From: Hyphococcus aureus | Lineage (GTDB): Bacteria > Pseudomonadota > Alphaproteobacteria > Caulobacterales > Parvularculaceae | Direction of reading: 5' to 3' | NCBI RefSeq assembly: GCF_042643165.1 | Contig: NZ_JBHRSH010000001.1 | Coordinates: 806,001-870,000 of the forward strand | Length of the DNA: 64,000 bases | Shown: positions 50,926 to 59,937 of the stretch, piece by piece | How positions within the stretch are numbered: position 1 is the stretch's first letter | Layout of the letters: each line of letters begins with the position of its first letter | Translations under genes and position numbers: made by a program | Notes under the pieces: generated by a model | Seen by the model: only the letters and a program-made list of their open reading frames with translations | Databases searched by the model: none | Told to the model about the DNA's origin: nothing

Positions 50926-52743
50926 ATGAAATCGGTATTCCTGCGCAGCCTCATCGCCGGCGCATTCTTCTTTTCCGCAGCCTCAGCACAGGAGGAAGTG
51001 CAAGAAGAGCTGGCGCCAGCCATACTCGCGACTGAAGAAAACATGCAGGACGAAACAGCGCCGCCCGACACGCTCGATCAGATCATGGACGATCACTGGG
51101 CCTGGACGCTGTCGGAAAATCCGACCTTTGCGACCACGCTTGGCGTGCGCGATTATGACGACCAGCTTGGCGATCCCTCGCTTGAGGGCGAAGCGCGGCG
51201 CGAAACAAAAACTGCTGCCTTCATTGCGCGCCTCGAAGCATTGGACACTGAAAATTTATCCGCAGATGACGCCATCAATTACAAACTGCTCTTGCTCGAC
51301 CTTAAAAACGATCTCGACGGGGCGCAGTTCGGCGGCAAATATTTCCTGATGAGCAATCGTTACGGCCCCCAGAACGAGATTACCGATCTCCCCAGTCAAT
51401 TGCCGTTTTTCACCCTCGCCGATTATGAAAGCTATGTGGCGCGCCTCGAAGCCGCGCCGACTTTCCTGAAAGCCGCAACCGAAACCTTGCGTGCTGGCGC
51501 GCAAGCCGGCTGGACGCGCCCCTGCGCCGCCATGGACGGCGTTGAAGAAACCATCCGATATCATGTCATCGATGACGCGAATGACAGCGTTTTGATGAAA
51601 CCGTTTGAAAAGCCGCTAGCGACGATTTCAAAACGCAACTGGCGCCAATTGAAAGCCGACGCCGCCGACGCCATCGACGATAAGGTTATTCCAGCCCTCA
51701 CGGCCTTCGCCGATTTCTACGCGACGGAATATGCGCCAGCGTGCAAACAAGAAGTCGGCGCCAGCGCTCTGCCGGACGGCCTCGCCTATTACACTCATCG
51801 CGCTCAGGTTTATACGACCACCGACAAAACGCCGGCTGAAATACATAAAATCGGCTTGTCCGAAGTTGCGCGCATACGCGCCGAAATGGAAAAGGTGATT
51901 GAAACGACAGGATTTGAAGGCGACTTCAAAGCGTTTCAGGAATTCTTGCGCACCGATCCGCAATTCTACGCCAAAACGCCGGAAGAACTGATGGCGGTGA
52001 ACGCACTGGTCGCCAAGAAAGCCGACGGCGCTTTGACGCAATTGTTCACACGCCTGCCGCGCATGCCTTACACGTTGAAGCCCATTCCGGAAGAAATCGC
52101 CGAAGGCACGACCACCGCCTATTACGAACCCGCAGCCGGCGACGGCAGCCGTCCGGGGGTATATCGCGTCAACACATCCAAACTCGAAACACGTCCGCTT
52201 TATGAAATCGAAGCGCTGACGCTGCATGAAGCGGTGCCAGGCCATCATTTGCAAATCGCGCTGGCGCAGGAAACGGAAATTCCCGACTTCCGCAAATATG
52301 GCTTCTTCACTGCGTTTGTCGAAGGCTGGGGCCTTTACGCCGAAAGCCTTGGACGCGATGCGGGATTCTATGAAGATCCCTATTCCGACTTCGGACGCCT
52401 GTCTTACGAAATGTGGCGCGCCTGCCGTCTCGTCGTCGACACCGGACTTCACGCGCAAGGCTGGTCGAAACAACAGGCGATCGACTATATGGCCGACAAC
52501 ACGGCCCTGTCGCTTCACAATATCGAAGCGGAAGTGAACCGTTACATCACCAATCCGGGCCAGGCGCTCGCCTATAAAATGGGCGAGTTGAAAATGCAGG
52601 AATTGCGCAAACGCGCGTCAGACGCACTCGGCCGCGAGTTTGACCTGCGCAAGTTTAACGACGCGCTGCTCGCCAGCGGCGCGGTTCCCCTGTCGGTGCT
52701 CGAAGACAATATCGACGCCTGGATCGACGAGCAGCAAAACTGA
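50926..52743 (+). CDS. DUF885-family exported metallopeptidase-like protein
   Basis: The product is 605 residues from ATG 50926, with TTTGGAG 8 bases upstream. A signal peptide (MKSVFLRSLIAGAFFFSAAS) is followed by the DUF885 domain. The likely zinc site is H434-E435-A-V-P-G-H440-H441, with EGWGLYAESL downstream supplying the third ligand. The family is thought to be metallocarboxypeptidase-like, acting on peptides in the periplasm. A second member lies at 61819-63681 on the other strand, as a lipoprotein. Substrates of neither are known. Confidence 0.88.
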   Translation: MKSVFLRSLIAGAFFFSAASAQEEVQEELAPAILATEENMQDETAPPDTLDQIMDDHWAWTLSENPTFATTLGVRDYDDQLGDPSLEGEARRETKTAAFIARLEALDTENLSADDAINYKLLLLDLKNDLDGAQFGGKYFLMSNRYGPQNEITDLPSQLPFFTLADYESYVARLEAAPTFLKAATETLRAGAQAGWTRPCAAMDGVEETIRYHVIDDANDSVLMKPFEKPLATISKRNWRQLKADAADAIDDKVIPALTAFADFYATEYAPACKQEVGASALPDGLAYYTHRAQVYTTTDKTPAEIHKIGLSEVARIRAEMEKVIETTGFEGDFKAFQEFLRTDPQFYAKTPEELMAVNALVAKKADGALTQLFTRLPRMPYTLKPIPEEIAEGTTTAYYEPAAGDGSRPGVYRVNTSKLETRPLYEIEALTLHEAVPGHHLQIALAQETEIPDFRKYGFFTAFVEGWGLYAESLGRDAGFYEDPYSDFGRLSYEMWRACRLVVDTGLHAQGWSKQQAIDYMADNTALSLHNIEAEVNRYITNPGQALAYKMGELKMQELRKRASDALGREFDLRKFNDALLASGAVPLSVLEDNIDAWIDEQQN

Positions 52744-52796
52744 TGTCTGGCCAAAGGCCCATTGCCGCTGCTTCGCTGAAAGGCTAAGGAGCGGCA

Positions 52797-54191
52797 ATGC
52801 AGGACGACTTGGCAGCCATGATCCGCAATACCGCCGCGCGTGTGCGCGCGCGAGATTTCGCATGGGCGGCTGGCATTAGTGCGGGCGTCTGCGCCGGACT
52901 GCTGATTTCAGGCTATGCAGACTGGCAAATCGTGCTGATTGTCTGGGCCGCTTTTATGGCGGCGCTCGCCGTTCGCTACCGCTTTTCATCCGGCCGCGTC
53001 TGGGCGGCGCCGGTGCAGCGCATCGTCGACACGCAGATGGAGGCGCAACAGGCGGAGCTCGCACGGTTGCGCATTGTGCAAGGGGTGGCCCGCGCCCTGC
53101 CTGAGCCGATATTCGTTCTTGATGCGGACGGCATAGTCGAACACGCTAATCCCGCAGCGCTGGAGCTTGTGGGCATGAAAGAAGCCGCGGGCCGGCATTT
53201 CGCTTCCGTTCTGCGCGCGCCCGAAGTGTTTGAAGCGGCGGAAGCCGTCCTCTCCTCGCATGAATCCCAAAGCGTCGAGTTCACAACAATTGGCGGCGTC
53301 GAGCGCACCTGCCGGGCTTCGATCACGCCCATTGACACCGGCGACGCCGACTTACAGCCGCATCCGCGCACACTTGTTTTCATTCGCGACCTCACCAGCG
53401 AGCGTCGCGTGGAACAGATGCGCGCGGACTTTATCGCCAGCGCCAGCCATGAACTGAGAACGCCGCTCGCCTCTGTGCTCGGCTTTATCGAAACCTTGCG
53501 GGGGCACGCCAAGGACGATCCGGAAGCGCAGGAAAAATTCCTGTCGACGATGCAATCACAAGCCGAGCGCATGCAGCGGCTTGTCGCCGATCTCATGTCA
53601 TTATCGCGGATCGAACTCAATGAACATGTCCCCCCGCGAGCGCGCGTTGATCTCGCCGACATCGCCAATGACGTCATCGATAGCCTTGCGCCCTTGCTCC
53701 AGTCCGGCGGCGCCATTGTCGACTTCATCAAGGATAATGATCAGTCTACGAATATTCGTGCAGATCACGACGAGATCTTTCAGGCGATTCAAAACCTCAT
53801 CGACAACGCCGTAAAATATGGCGGCGATCCAGCGATGGTGAAACTGCGTGTCGGACGCGGCGCCTCCCCGACGCCGTTCAGCGACGGCCCGCCCGCCCAT
53901 CGCGCCGGCGACAGCGCCGAACAGGTGGCCGCGCGTCTCGGCGTCGGCGTTGACGATCTTGTCTATGTTCAAGTCCGCGATTTCGGCCCTGGCATTGAAC
54001 GGGCCGACCTGCCGCGCCTCACCGAACGGTTTTACCGGGTCAATATTGAGCGCAGCCGCAAAAGCGGCGGCACCGGCCTCGGTCTCGCCATCGTCAAGCA
54101 CATCATGAACCGCCACAAAGGCGGCTTTCAGATCGAGAGCCGGCTCGCCGGCGGCGCCGCCTTTACCTGCTATTTCCAGCACGCGGACTGA
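52797..54191 (+). CDS. phoR: Phosphate regulon sensor histidine kinase PhoR
   Basis: PhoR senses phosphate status and phosphorylates PhoB. The 464-residue protein has two membrane segments (~23-60), a PAS domain (~95-200), phospho-accepting H218 in SASHELRTPL, and an ATPase domain with NLIDNAVKYGG (N box), DFGPGIERADLPRLTERFY (G1/F box) and GGTGLGLAIVKHI (G2). The segment between N and G1 boxes carries an insertion of ~40 residues (PTPFSDGPPAHRAG...). phoU and phoB follow on the same strand. Confidence 0.94.
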   Translation: MQDDLAAMIRNTAARVRARDFAWAAGISAGVCAGLLISGYADWQIVLIVWAAFMAALAVRYRFSSGRVWAAPVQRIVDTQMEAQQAELARLRIVQGVARALPEPIFVLDADGIVEHANPAALELVGMKEAAGRHFASVLRAPEVFEAAEAVLSSHESQSVEFTTIGGVERTCRASITPIDTGDADLQPHPRTLVFIRDLTSERRVEQMRADFIASASHELRTPLASVLGFIETLRGHAKDDPEAQEKFLSTMQSQAERMQRLVADLMSLSRIELNEHVPPRARVDLADIANDVIDSLAPLLQSGGAIVDFIKDNDQSTNIRADHDEIFQAIQNLIDNAVKYGGDPAMVKLRVGRGASPTPFSDGPPAHRAGDSAEQVAARLGVGVDDLVYVQVRDFGPGIERADLPRLTERFYRVNIERSRKSGGTGLGLAIVKHIMNRHKGGFQIESRLAGGAAFTCYFQHAD

Positions 54192-54257
54192 CACGCGGAC
54201 CGGGCCTCACAGCAATTTCTCACTGAACGGCGCAAAAAATGCGCCTTTCCTTTGCGC

Positions 54258-54279
54258 CTGACAAGAATTTGTCATAAAT
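54258..54279 (+). promoter_or_regulatory. Candidate Pho box upstream of phoU
   Basis: CTGACAA-GAAT-TTGTCAT-AAAT has the 7-bp direct-repeat layout with 4-bp AT-rich spacers of PhoB sites (typical CTGTCAT-AAAT-CTGTCAT); the second unit is a close match. It lies about 50 bp before the phoU start, so phoU-phoB may be driven from here. Confidence 0.55.
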
Positions 54280-54328
54280 AATGGGCATGTAAGCCCTCCT
54301 TTATACCTTCGGAAAAAATCAGACGCCC

Positions 54329-55060
54329 ATGGCCGCTCACGCACCGCAATCCTCCTATCAGGCTCGTCTCGACCTTGAGACGTCGCTATCCCGCATGGCC
54401 GCTCAAGTTGAAAGCCAGCTGGCTGGCGCGGTTTCAGCGTTTGAGCGCCGCGATCTCGAAGCCGCCCGGAAGATTATCGACGGCGATGAACGCATCGACG
54501 CCATGGATCACGCCGTGGAGGCGAAAGTCATGGACCTTCTCTTGAGCGGCCCCTTGCCGGAAGAGGCCCTGCGCGAGGTGATGACCATTTCCAAACTCGC
54601 CGGCGAGCTCGAGCGCGTGGGCGATCTCGCCAAGAATGTCGCCAAGCGCACCCTGGTCGTCAGCCTGGAAGCGCCGGCGCGCCCGACCTCCGGGGTGGCG
54701 CGCATGGGACGAGCGAGCCTTCGTCAGCTTTCGGACATTCTCAACGCCTATTCGAGCCGCAACCTCACTGCCGCAAAAGCCGTCTGGGGCGGCGACGATG
54801 AACTCGACGAGCTTTACAATTCCGTCTTTGAGGAAATTCTCGTCGCCATGATGCGCGAGCCGGCTCTCGTGAACGCTTGCACTCATCTCGTTTTCACGGC
54901 CAAGAATTTCGAACGCGTGGGCGACCACGCCACCAACATCGCCGAAGCCCTGCATTTCCTGCTGACGGGCTCGCGCATGCTGGAGCGTCGTCCGAAGGGC
55001 GACAATACCTCGACAATCGTGGTTGCGCCCCCTAAGCAGTCCGGAACAGCCGCCAGCTAA
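54329..55060 (+). CDS. phoU: Phosphate signalling protein PhoU
   Basis: PhoU is a cytoplasmic negative regulator that links the Pst transporter to PhoR. It has 243 residues, with two three-helix repeats. Each has the metal-binding-like motif ERVGDLAKNVAKRT (near 97) and ERVGDHATNIAEAL (near 198). It follows phoR after a 137-bp gap with a candidate Pho box, and phoB starts 15 bp after it. The pstSCAB genes that usually lie between phoR and phoU are absent here. Confidence 0.96.
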   Translation: MAAHAPQSSYQARLDLETSLSRMAAQVESQLAGAVSAFERRDLEAARKIIDGDERIDAMDHAVEAKVMDLLLSGPLPEEALREVMTISKLAGELERVGDLAKNVAKRTLVVSLEAPARPTSGVARMGRASLRQLSDILNAYSSRNLTAAKAVWGGDDELDELYNSVFEEILVAMMREPALVNACTHLVFTAKNFERVGDHATNIAEALHFLLTGSRMLERRPKGDNTSTIVVAPPKQSGTAAS

Positions 55061-55075
55061 TGGGACGCGAGGATC

Positions 55076-55765
55076 ATGCCTGAGACCAAGGTTCTCATCA
55101 TTGAGGATGAAGACGCGCTGTCGACCATCCTCGAATACAATCTCGCCAAGGAAAAATTCGAAGTCGCGGTCGCCGCGGACGGAGAAGATGGATTGCTGAA
55201 GGTCGAGGAATTCGGCCCGGACATCGTCATTCTCGACTGGATGCTGCCCAAGGTTTCCGGCATCGAAGTCTGCCGCCGCATTCGATCGAAACCGGAAACC
55301 CGCAATATTCCCATCATCATGCTGACGGCCCGCTCCGAAGAAGCGGACCGCATTCGCGGCCTTGAAACCGGCGCCGACGATTATCTCACCAAGCCTTTTT
55401 CAACGGCGGAGCTGATCGCGCGGGTCAAAGCCATTCTCCGCCGCATCCGTCCGGGTCTCGCTGACGACATTGTTGAAGTCGGGGACATCTCTGTGGATCG
55501 CGTCTCCCATAAGGTGATGCGCGACGGCAAGGAGATCCATCTGGGGCCCACGGAATTCCGCCTCCTGGACCATTTGATGCAGCATCCGGGGCGCGTCTTT
55601 TCCCGAGAGCAATTATTGAACGCGGTCTGGGGCTCTGACGTGTTTGTGGAAGTCAGAACCGTTGATGTTCATATCGGCCGCCTCAGAAAGGCGCTGAACA
55701 CCCATAAACAGGGCGAGGCGATCCGCACGGTGCGTTCCGCCGGTTACGCTCTGGACGTAAAATAG
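55076..55765 (+). CDS. phoB: Phosphate regulon response regulator PhoB
   Basis: PhoB is an OmpR-type activator of the phosphate-starvation regulon. It has 229 residues. The receiver domain has acidic pair E10-D11, phospho-accepting D54 in ILDWMLPK, and the KPF switch lysine in YLTKPF. The winged-helix DNA-binding domain holds LGPTEFRLLDHLMQHPGRVF and VRTVDVHIGRLRKAL. GAGG precedes ATG 55076. It ends at a bidirectional terminator shared with gcrA. Confidence 0.96.
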   Translation: MPETKVLIIEDEDALSTILEYNLAKEKFEVAVAADGEDGLLKVEEFGPDIVILDWMLPKVSGIEVCRRIRSKPETRNIPIIMLTARSEEADRIRGLETGADDYLTKPFSTAELIARVKAILRRIRPGLADDIVEVGDISVDRVSHKVMRDGKEIHLGPTEFRLLDHLMQHPGRVFSREQLLNAVWGSDVFVEVRTVDVHIGRLRKALNTHKQGEAIRTVRSAGYALDVK

Positions 55766-55772
55766 AGCGAAT

Positions 55773-55805
55773 AAAAAAACCCGCCTTTTCAGGCGGGTTT
55801 TTTTT
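55773..55805. terminator. Bidirectional terminator between phoB and gcrA
   Basis: AAAAAAACCCGCC / GGCGGGTTTTTTT form a 13-bp stem with a TTTTCA loop; A- and T-runs on both sides let it act for phoB (+) and gcrA (-). Confidence 0.9.
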
Positions 55806-55824
55806 CATCCAGAATATTGAGCGC

Positions 55825-56337
55825 TTAACCCGCAGCGCGTCTCTGCGCGATCTGCGCTGCAGCCGGACGCCGCACAGGCTCACGGCGTTGCGGCGGCTGG
55901 AAGGCCATGCGCGCATGGTAGGTGCAGTAAGACTTTCCCGTTCCCGCAGGCTGGCCGCAGAAATGGAAATCATCGCGCGCCGGATCGCCAATGGGCCATT
56001 TGCACATGTTGTTTTTGATGGTCGCAACCGTGGTCAGGTCGCCGCTATCGAGCACCAGCGCGGTAATCGACTCCGGTTCCGGGATCACCGGCTTCATTTC
56101 CTGGCGCTGCTGCGGTTTGGCCGCCACCGGCGCCGTTTCCTCGCGGCGCGCCAAGGTCGGTCCGCAGCCGCGCTGAGGTTTCGCCGGGGTCGCGCGGCCC
56201 GAAAGGCCGAGGCGATGGACCTTGCCGATCACCGCATTGCGGGTCACGCCGCCCATCTTGTTTGCAATCTGGGCCGCTGACAGCCCCTCGGCCCAAAGGG
56301 TTTTCAAAAGCTCTACCCGCTCATCCGTCCAAGCCAT
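55825..56337 (-). CDS. gcrA: Cell-cycle regulator GcrA
   Basis: GcrA is an alphaproteobacterial sigma70 partner that activates promoters carrying CcrM-methylated GANTC sites and drives cell-cycle genes. From ATG 56337 it has 170 residues, with GGAG 8 bases upstream. The N-terminal DNA-binding part is MAWTDERVELLKTLWAEGLS and GGVTRNAVIGKVHRLGLSGR. The C-terminal part has a Cys/His cluster (MCKWPIGDP, FHFCGQPA, SYCTYHARMAF) that binds sigma70 region 2. A longer open frame to 56496 is not supported. It is convergent with phoB. Confidence 0.95.
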   Translation of the reverse strand: MAWTDERVELLKTLWAEGLSAAQIANKMGGVTRNAVIGKVHRLGLSGRATPAKPQRGCGPTLARREETAPVAAKPQQRQEMKPVIPEPESITALVLDSGDLTTVATIKNNMCKWPIGDPARDDFHFCGQPAGTGKSYCTYHARMAFQPPQRREPVRRPAAAQIAQRRAAG

Positions 56338-56696
56338 GCGCCTGTCTCCTTGCTCTTTTTCCCGGATGGCGCTTTGCTGCGCCCGAAATCTATATCTGGT
56401 GGTTTGAAATTGCGCCGCTCCCTGCGCTCCAAAATATAGTATCCTATAGAACCGGAAACACAACATGGCGCCCCCACATATTTTTGCCCACCACATGTTG
56501 ATGTTCTGTCATGCTCACGGAGCGCCTGTTCAACCCAACAGGAAAGCCAATCCGGTTCAGGGCCGCTTCAACTTCTGGCAAGCCGCTTCTGCGAGCGGGC
56601 ACCCATCACATCTGCGCGCTTTCGAGGAGGCGCTGAGACGCGAGACTTGACGCAGAGCGCCCCACGGGGCGAGACATCGTTGCAACGCAAAAAGAA
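56338..56696. other. 359-bp intergenic region upstream of gcrA and the ABC permease
   Basis: The divergent promoter region of gcrA and the permease gene. A 61-codon plus frame (56465-56650) shows no ribosome site or recognisable domain, so I do not call it. No repeat, RNA gene or strong operator is apparent. Confidence 0.5.
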
Positions 56697-57557
56697 ATGC
56701 TCATGACCCTGACAGACAACACCGCCGACCAGAAAACCCAGAACCCCGCTTACGCCTTTGGCGCCCGCCGTTTCGGCGCGGTGAACTGGCTCGGTCTCTG
56801 GACCCTCTACGTCAAGGAGGTCCGGCGCTTCCTGAAAGTTGTGTTCCAGACCATCATTGCGCCGGTGATTTCGACGCTTCTGTTTCTGATCGTTTTCACC
56901 CAAGCCTTTGGCGGCATCCGTCCCGACGTCAATGGCGTTCCCTTCGTTGAGTTTCTGGCGCCTGGGCTCACCATGATGGCTGTACTGACGAACGCCTTCA
57001 CCAATTCGGGATCGTCGATCATGATTTCTAAAGTGCAGGGCTCAATCGTCGATGTGCTGATGCCGCCTTTGTCGGCGGCGGAACTCGCCATCGCCTTTAT
57101 CGCCGGCGCGGCGACGCGGGGCCTGCTGGTGGGCGCCGTGACGGCGGCGACCTGCGCAGGCTACATGGCGGTTTACGGATCGCCGATGCATATCGAAAGC
57201 CTTTGGGCGATCCTTTATTACGCCGTCGTGGCGGGGATCATTTTCGGCGCCGTCGGCGCCATTGGCGGCATCTGGGCCGACAAGTTCGATCAGATGGCGG
57301 CCGTCACCAATTTCGTCATCACGCCTTTGACCTTTCTGTCGGGAACATTTTATTCCGTTGCAAATCTGCCTGAGCCATTCCGCACCATCAGTCACTATAA
57401 TCCGGTTTACTATCTGATTGACGGTTTCCGTTCGGGCTTCACCGGCGTCGCAGAAGCGCCTGTCGGCGTCAGTGTCGCCGTCACGAGCGGACTCGCTTTC
57501 GCCTTTGCCTTTGCGTGTTATCTCCTCCTTCGGTCCGGCTACAAGATCAAGGACTGA
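56697..57557 (+). CDS. ABC-2 type transporter permease
   Basis: The 286-residue protein has six hydrophobic segments and the ABC-2 membrane domain. Characteristic stretches are TLYVKEVRRFLKVVFQTII near residue 38 and ITPLTFLSGTFYSVANLPEP near 205. It resembles the drug/multidrug or polysaccharide export permeases (YadH-type). No ATPase gene is next to it, so its partner is encoded elsewhere, if it has one. Start codons at 56697 and 56703 are both possible. Its stop overlaps the hslO start (TGATG). Confidence 0.87.
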   Translation: MLMTLTDNTADQKTQNPAYAFGARRFGAVNWLGLWTLYVKEVRRFLKVVFQTIIAPVISTLLFLIVFTQAFGGIRPDVNGVPFVEFLAPGLTMMAVLTNAFTNSGSSIMISKVQGSIVDVLMPPLSAAELAIAFIAGAATRGLLVGAVTAATCAGYMAVYGSPMHIESLWAILYYAVVAGIIFGAVGAIGGIWADKFDQMAAVTNFVITPLTFLSGTFYSVANLPEPFRTISHYNPVYYLIDGFRSGFTGVAEAPVGVSVAVTSGLAFAFAFACYLLLRSGYKIKD

Positions 57558-58480
57558 TGGCCGAGCCTGCAAGAGAATTTACCGCCATGGATGATGTTGT
57601 TCTTCCCTTTCAGGTCGCCGATACGGCGGTCCGCGGCCGCGTTGTCAGGCTCGCCGGCGCCATCGACGATATATTGTCCGCTCACGGATTTCCCGAGCCA
57701 CTGTCTGAATTGTTGGGCGAAGCGGTCTCGCTGGTCGCCATGATGGGCGCCTCCCTGAAATTCGACGGCAAGCTGATTTTTCAGGCGCAGGGGAACGGGC
57801 CTGTTTCGCTGATCGTCGCCGACTACACCGCCGGCGGAAATTTACGTGCGACGGCAAAGACCTCTGCGGAAAACCTGCCGCGCGGGGCGCGCCCGCTATT
57901 GGGCGACGGCTCCATCGTCATGACCATCGATCAGGGACCGGATATGGACCGCTATCAGGGCGTGACCCCGTTGGAAGGCGAAAGTCTCGCCGAAGTCGCG
58001 GCCGCTTATTTCGCGCAATCGGAGCAGATCCCCACCATCGTCAAGCTCAGCGTCGGCCGCATCCATATTCCCGGTAAGGGCGAACATTGGCGGGCTGGCG
58101 GACTGATGGCGCAATTCGTCCCCCAGGAGGGCGGGGAGCGCGGCGTCGTGTCAGCCCTGGCGGGCGAGGATCGCGAGACCTGGGAGCGCGCGCAGGCCTT
58201 TATCGAAACGGTGCAGCCGGACGAGCTTCTCGACCCCCTGATCAGCGCAGAAACCCTTCTCTATCGTCTCTTCCATGAAGACGGAGTCAGGGTGTTTGAC
58301 GCGTCGCCCTTGCGCGCCGCCTGTTCCTGCAATGATGAAAAAATTTCAGCGGTGCTATCGCGATATAGCGAAGACGGTCTGCGCGATATGGTTGAGGACG
58401 GCGCGATCACCGTCACCTGCGAATTCTGCCGCAAGGATTATCGTTTCTCACCTGAGGGCGCGCCGCTAACCGGGGAGTAA
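57557..58480 (+). CDS. hslO: Redox-regulated chaperone Hsp33
   Basis: Hsp33 is a holdase that becomes active when oxidants and heat release its zinc. It has 307 residues from ATG 57557. The zinc-binding cysteines are in AACSCNDEKI (CxC) and CEFCRKDY (CxxC) near the C-terminus. N-terminal motifs include VGRIHIPGKG and AVSLVAMMGASLKFDGKL. It overlaps the ABC permease and is followed by ppk2 4 bp later, so the three are likely one transcript. Confidence 0.95.
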   Translation: MAEPAREFTAMDDVVLPFQVADTAVRGRVVRLAGAIDDILSAHGFPEPLSELLGEAVSLVAMMGASLKFDGKLIFQAQGNGPVSLIVADYTAGGNLRATAKTSAENLPRGARPLLGDGSIVMTIDQGPDMDRYQGVTPLEGESLAEVAAAYFAQSEQIPTIVKLSVGRIHIPGKGEHWRAGGLMAQFVPQEGGERGVVSALAGEDRETWERAQAFIETVQPDELLDPLISAETLLYRLFHEDGVRVFDASPLRAACSCNDEKISAVLSRYSEDGLRDMVEDGAITVTCEFCRKDYRFSPEGAPLTGE

Positions 58481-58484
58481 ACCC

Positions 58485-59273
58485 ATGAAGAAAAAACACT
58501 TTGAAGAAGAGCTGGAAGAGCTTGAGCTTGAACTGGCGAAACTACAGGAAACCGTCGCCCGCAAAAACATGAAGGTGGCGATCATCTTTGAAGGCCGCGA
58601 CGCGGCGGGCAAAGGCGGCGCCATCAAAACCATTTTGCGCCGGATGAATGCACGGATCTGGCGCATTGTCGCCCTGCCCAAACCCTCCGACCGCGAACGC
58701 ACCCAATGGTATTTCGAGCGTTACACCGCGCACCTCCCGGCAGGCGGCGAAATCGTTCTCTTCGACCGGTCATGGTACAACCGCGCTGTCGTTGAGCCGG
58801 TCATGGGGTTTTGCACGCAGGAAGAACACGAAACTTTCCTGCGCGAGGTTCCGCAATTTGAAAAAATGCTGATTGACAGCGGAATGATCCTGATCAAGTT
58901 CTGGATTCACGTTTCCGCCGAAGAACAGGAACAGCGTTTTCAGGACCGCGCGAACGATCCGAGAAAACGCTGGAAACTCTCTCCCATCGACTTGAGGGCG
59001 CGCGATCTGTGGATCGACTTCACGCGCTATCGCGACAAGATGTTCGCCCTCACAGGCGCCAATGGCGCTCCCTGGCTGGTGGTCGACGGCGATGACAAGG
59101 AAAAGGCGCGGCTCAACATCATTCACGCCATCCTTGAACGCGTGCCTTACGAATTCAACGAAGATGCTTTCAAGCCGATAAAACTGCCGCCGCGCCCCAA
59201 TATCGAGGACAGTGATTATGATGAGCCGGCGCTGGAAGAGCTTAATCTCGTTACGGATTACTATTCGAAATAG
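58485..59273 (+). CDS. ppk2: Polyphosphate kinase 2
   Basis: PPK2 transfers phosphate between polyphosphate and nucleotides. The 262-residue protein is the single-domain type. Walker A is FEGRDAAGKGG near residue 36. Further motifs are RERTQWYFERYTAHLPAGGE, LFDRSWYNRAVVEPVMGFC (Walker B/lid I) and RRKWKLSP-like DPRKRWKLSPID. It starts 4 bp after hslO. The direction of the reaction (polyP use or GTP/ATP synthesis) cannot be told. It lies near phoU-phoB. Confidence 0.94.
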   Translation: MKKKHFEEELEELELELAKLQETVARKNMKVAIIFEGRDAAGKGGAIKTILRRMNARIWRIVALPKPSDRERTQWYFERYTAHLPAGGEIVLFDRSWYNRAVVEPVMGFCTQEEHETFLREVPQFEKMLIDSGMILIKFWIHVSAEEQEQRFQDRANDPRKRWKLSPIDLRARDLWIDFTRYRDKMFALTGANGAPWLVVDGDDKEKARLNIIHAILERVPYEFNEDAFKPIKLPPRPNIEDSDYDEPALEELNLVTDYYSK

Positions 59274-59885
59274 CTAAGCGCTATACCCCATCATGATTGG
59301 AACAACAGTCGCCGCAAGCAACAAGGCTGCGGTGATATTAAACGCACGCAGCCGCGCAGGACTTGACAGGAAACGCCGCATTTGCGCCCCGGCGAATGTC
59401 CAGAGACTGATGCTCGGCAGATTCACAGCGCCGAAAACAAGCGCTACAATCAGGACACTGACGACCGGGTTCGAAGCCTGCGCATAAGCGCCGAGCGCCG
59501 TCAGCGCCATGGCCCAGGCTTTCGGGTTGACCCACTGAAACGCCGCCGCCTGCAGGAAGGTGAAAGGCTTGCCTTTGGCTGCCGGCGCATCGCTCGCCAG
59601 CGGCGCAGCATGGGCGATCTTCCAGGCGAGATAGAGAAGATAGAGAACGCTTGCGGTTTTCAACACCAAATACAAAACCGGAAAAGCCTCCAGCAACCGG
59701 GCAAGCCCCAGCCCCACCAACACGATCATCGCCATGAAACCAAGGCCGACGCCAAGCATATGCGGCAGCGTCCGCAAGACGCCGAAATTCGCGCCCGACG
59801 CCATCAGCATGAGATTGTTGGGCCCCGGCGTGACGGAGGCGATAAAGGCGAAGGCGGTGAGGGCGGCGAGGAGCTCCAGGGACAT
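59274..59885 (-). CDS. LysE/RhtB-family amino-acid exporter
   Basis: The 203-residue protein has six hydrophobic segments and the family signature FIASVTPGPNNLMLMASGANFG near residue 15, here quoted in part as SVTPGPNNLMLMAS. Members export amino acids such as lysine, threonine or homoserine lactone. It is divergent from an Lrp/AsnC-type regulator, with 52 bp between, so the regulator probably controls it. A GCAAA-A-TTTGC inverted repeat lies in this gap. Substrate unknown. Confidence 0.92.
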   Translation of the reverse strand: MSLELLAALTAFAFIASVTPGPNNLMLMASGANFGVLRTLPHMLGVGLGFMAMIVLVGLGLARLLEAFPVLYLVLKTASVLYLLYLAWKIAHAAPLASDAPAAKGKPFTFLQAAAFQWVNPKAWAMALTALGAYAQASNPVVSVLIVALVFGAVNLPSISLWTFAGAQMRRFLSSPARLRAFNITAALLLAATVVPIMMGYSA

Positions 59886-59922
59886 GCGCGCAAGGATACG
59901 GCGAAATTAAGTAAATTAGCTT

Positions 59923-59933
59923 GCAAAATTTGC
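59923..59933. promoter_or_regulatory. Inverted repeat between lysE-type and Lrp-type genes
   Basis: GCAAA-A-TTTGC sits in the 52-bp divergent region. It is short, but position and AT-rich centre fit an Lrp/AsnC-type operator that would coordinate exporter and regulator. Confidence 0.4.
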
Positions 59934-59937
59934 TGAG

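Noticed and set aside
56465..56650. 61-codon plus frame in the gcrA/permease gap
   Set aside because: No ribosome site, no domain, odd composition; not called.
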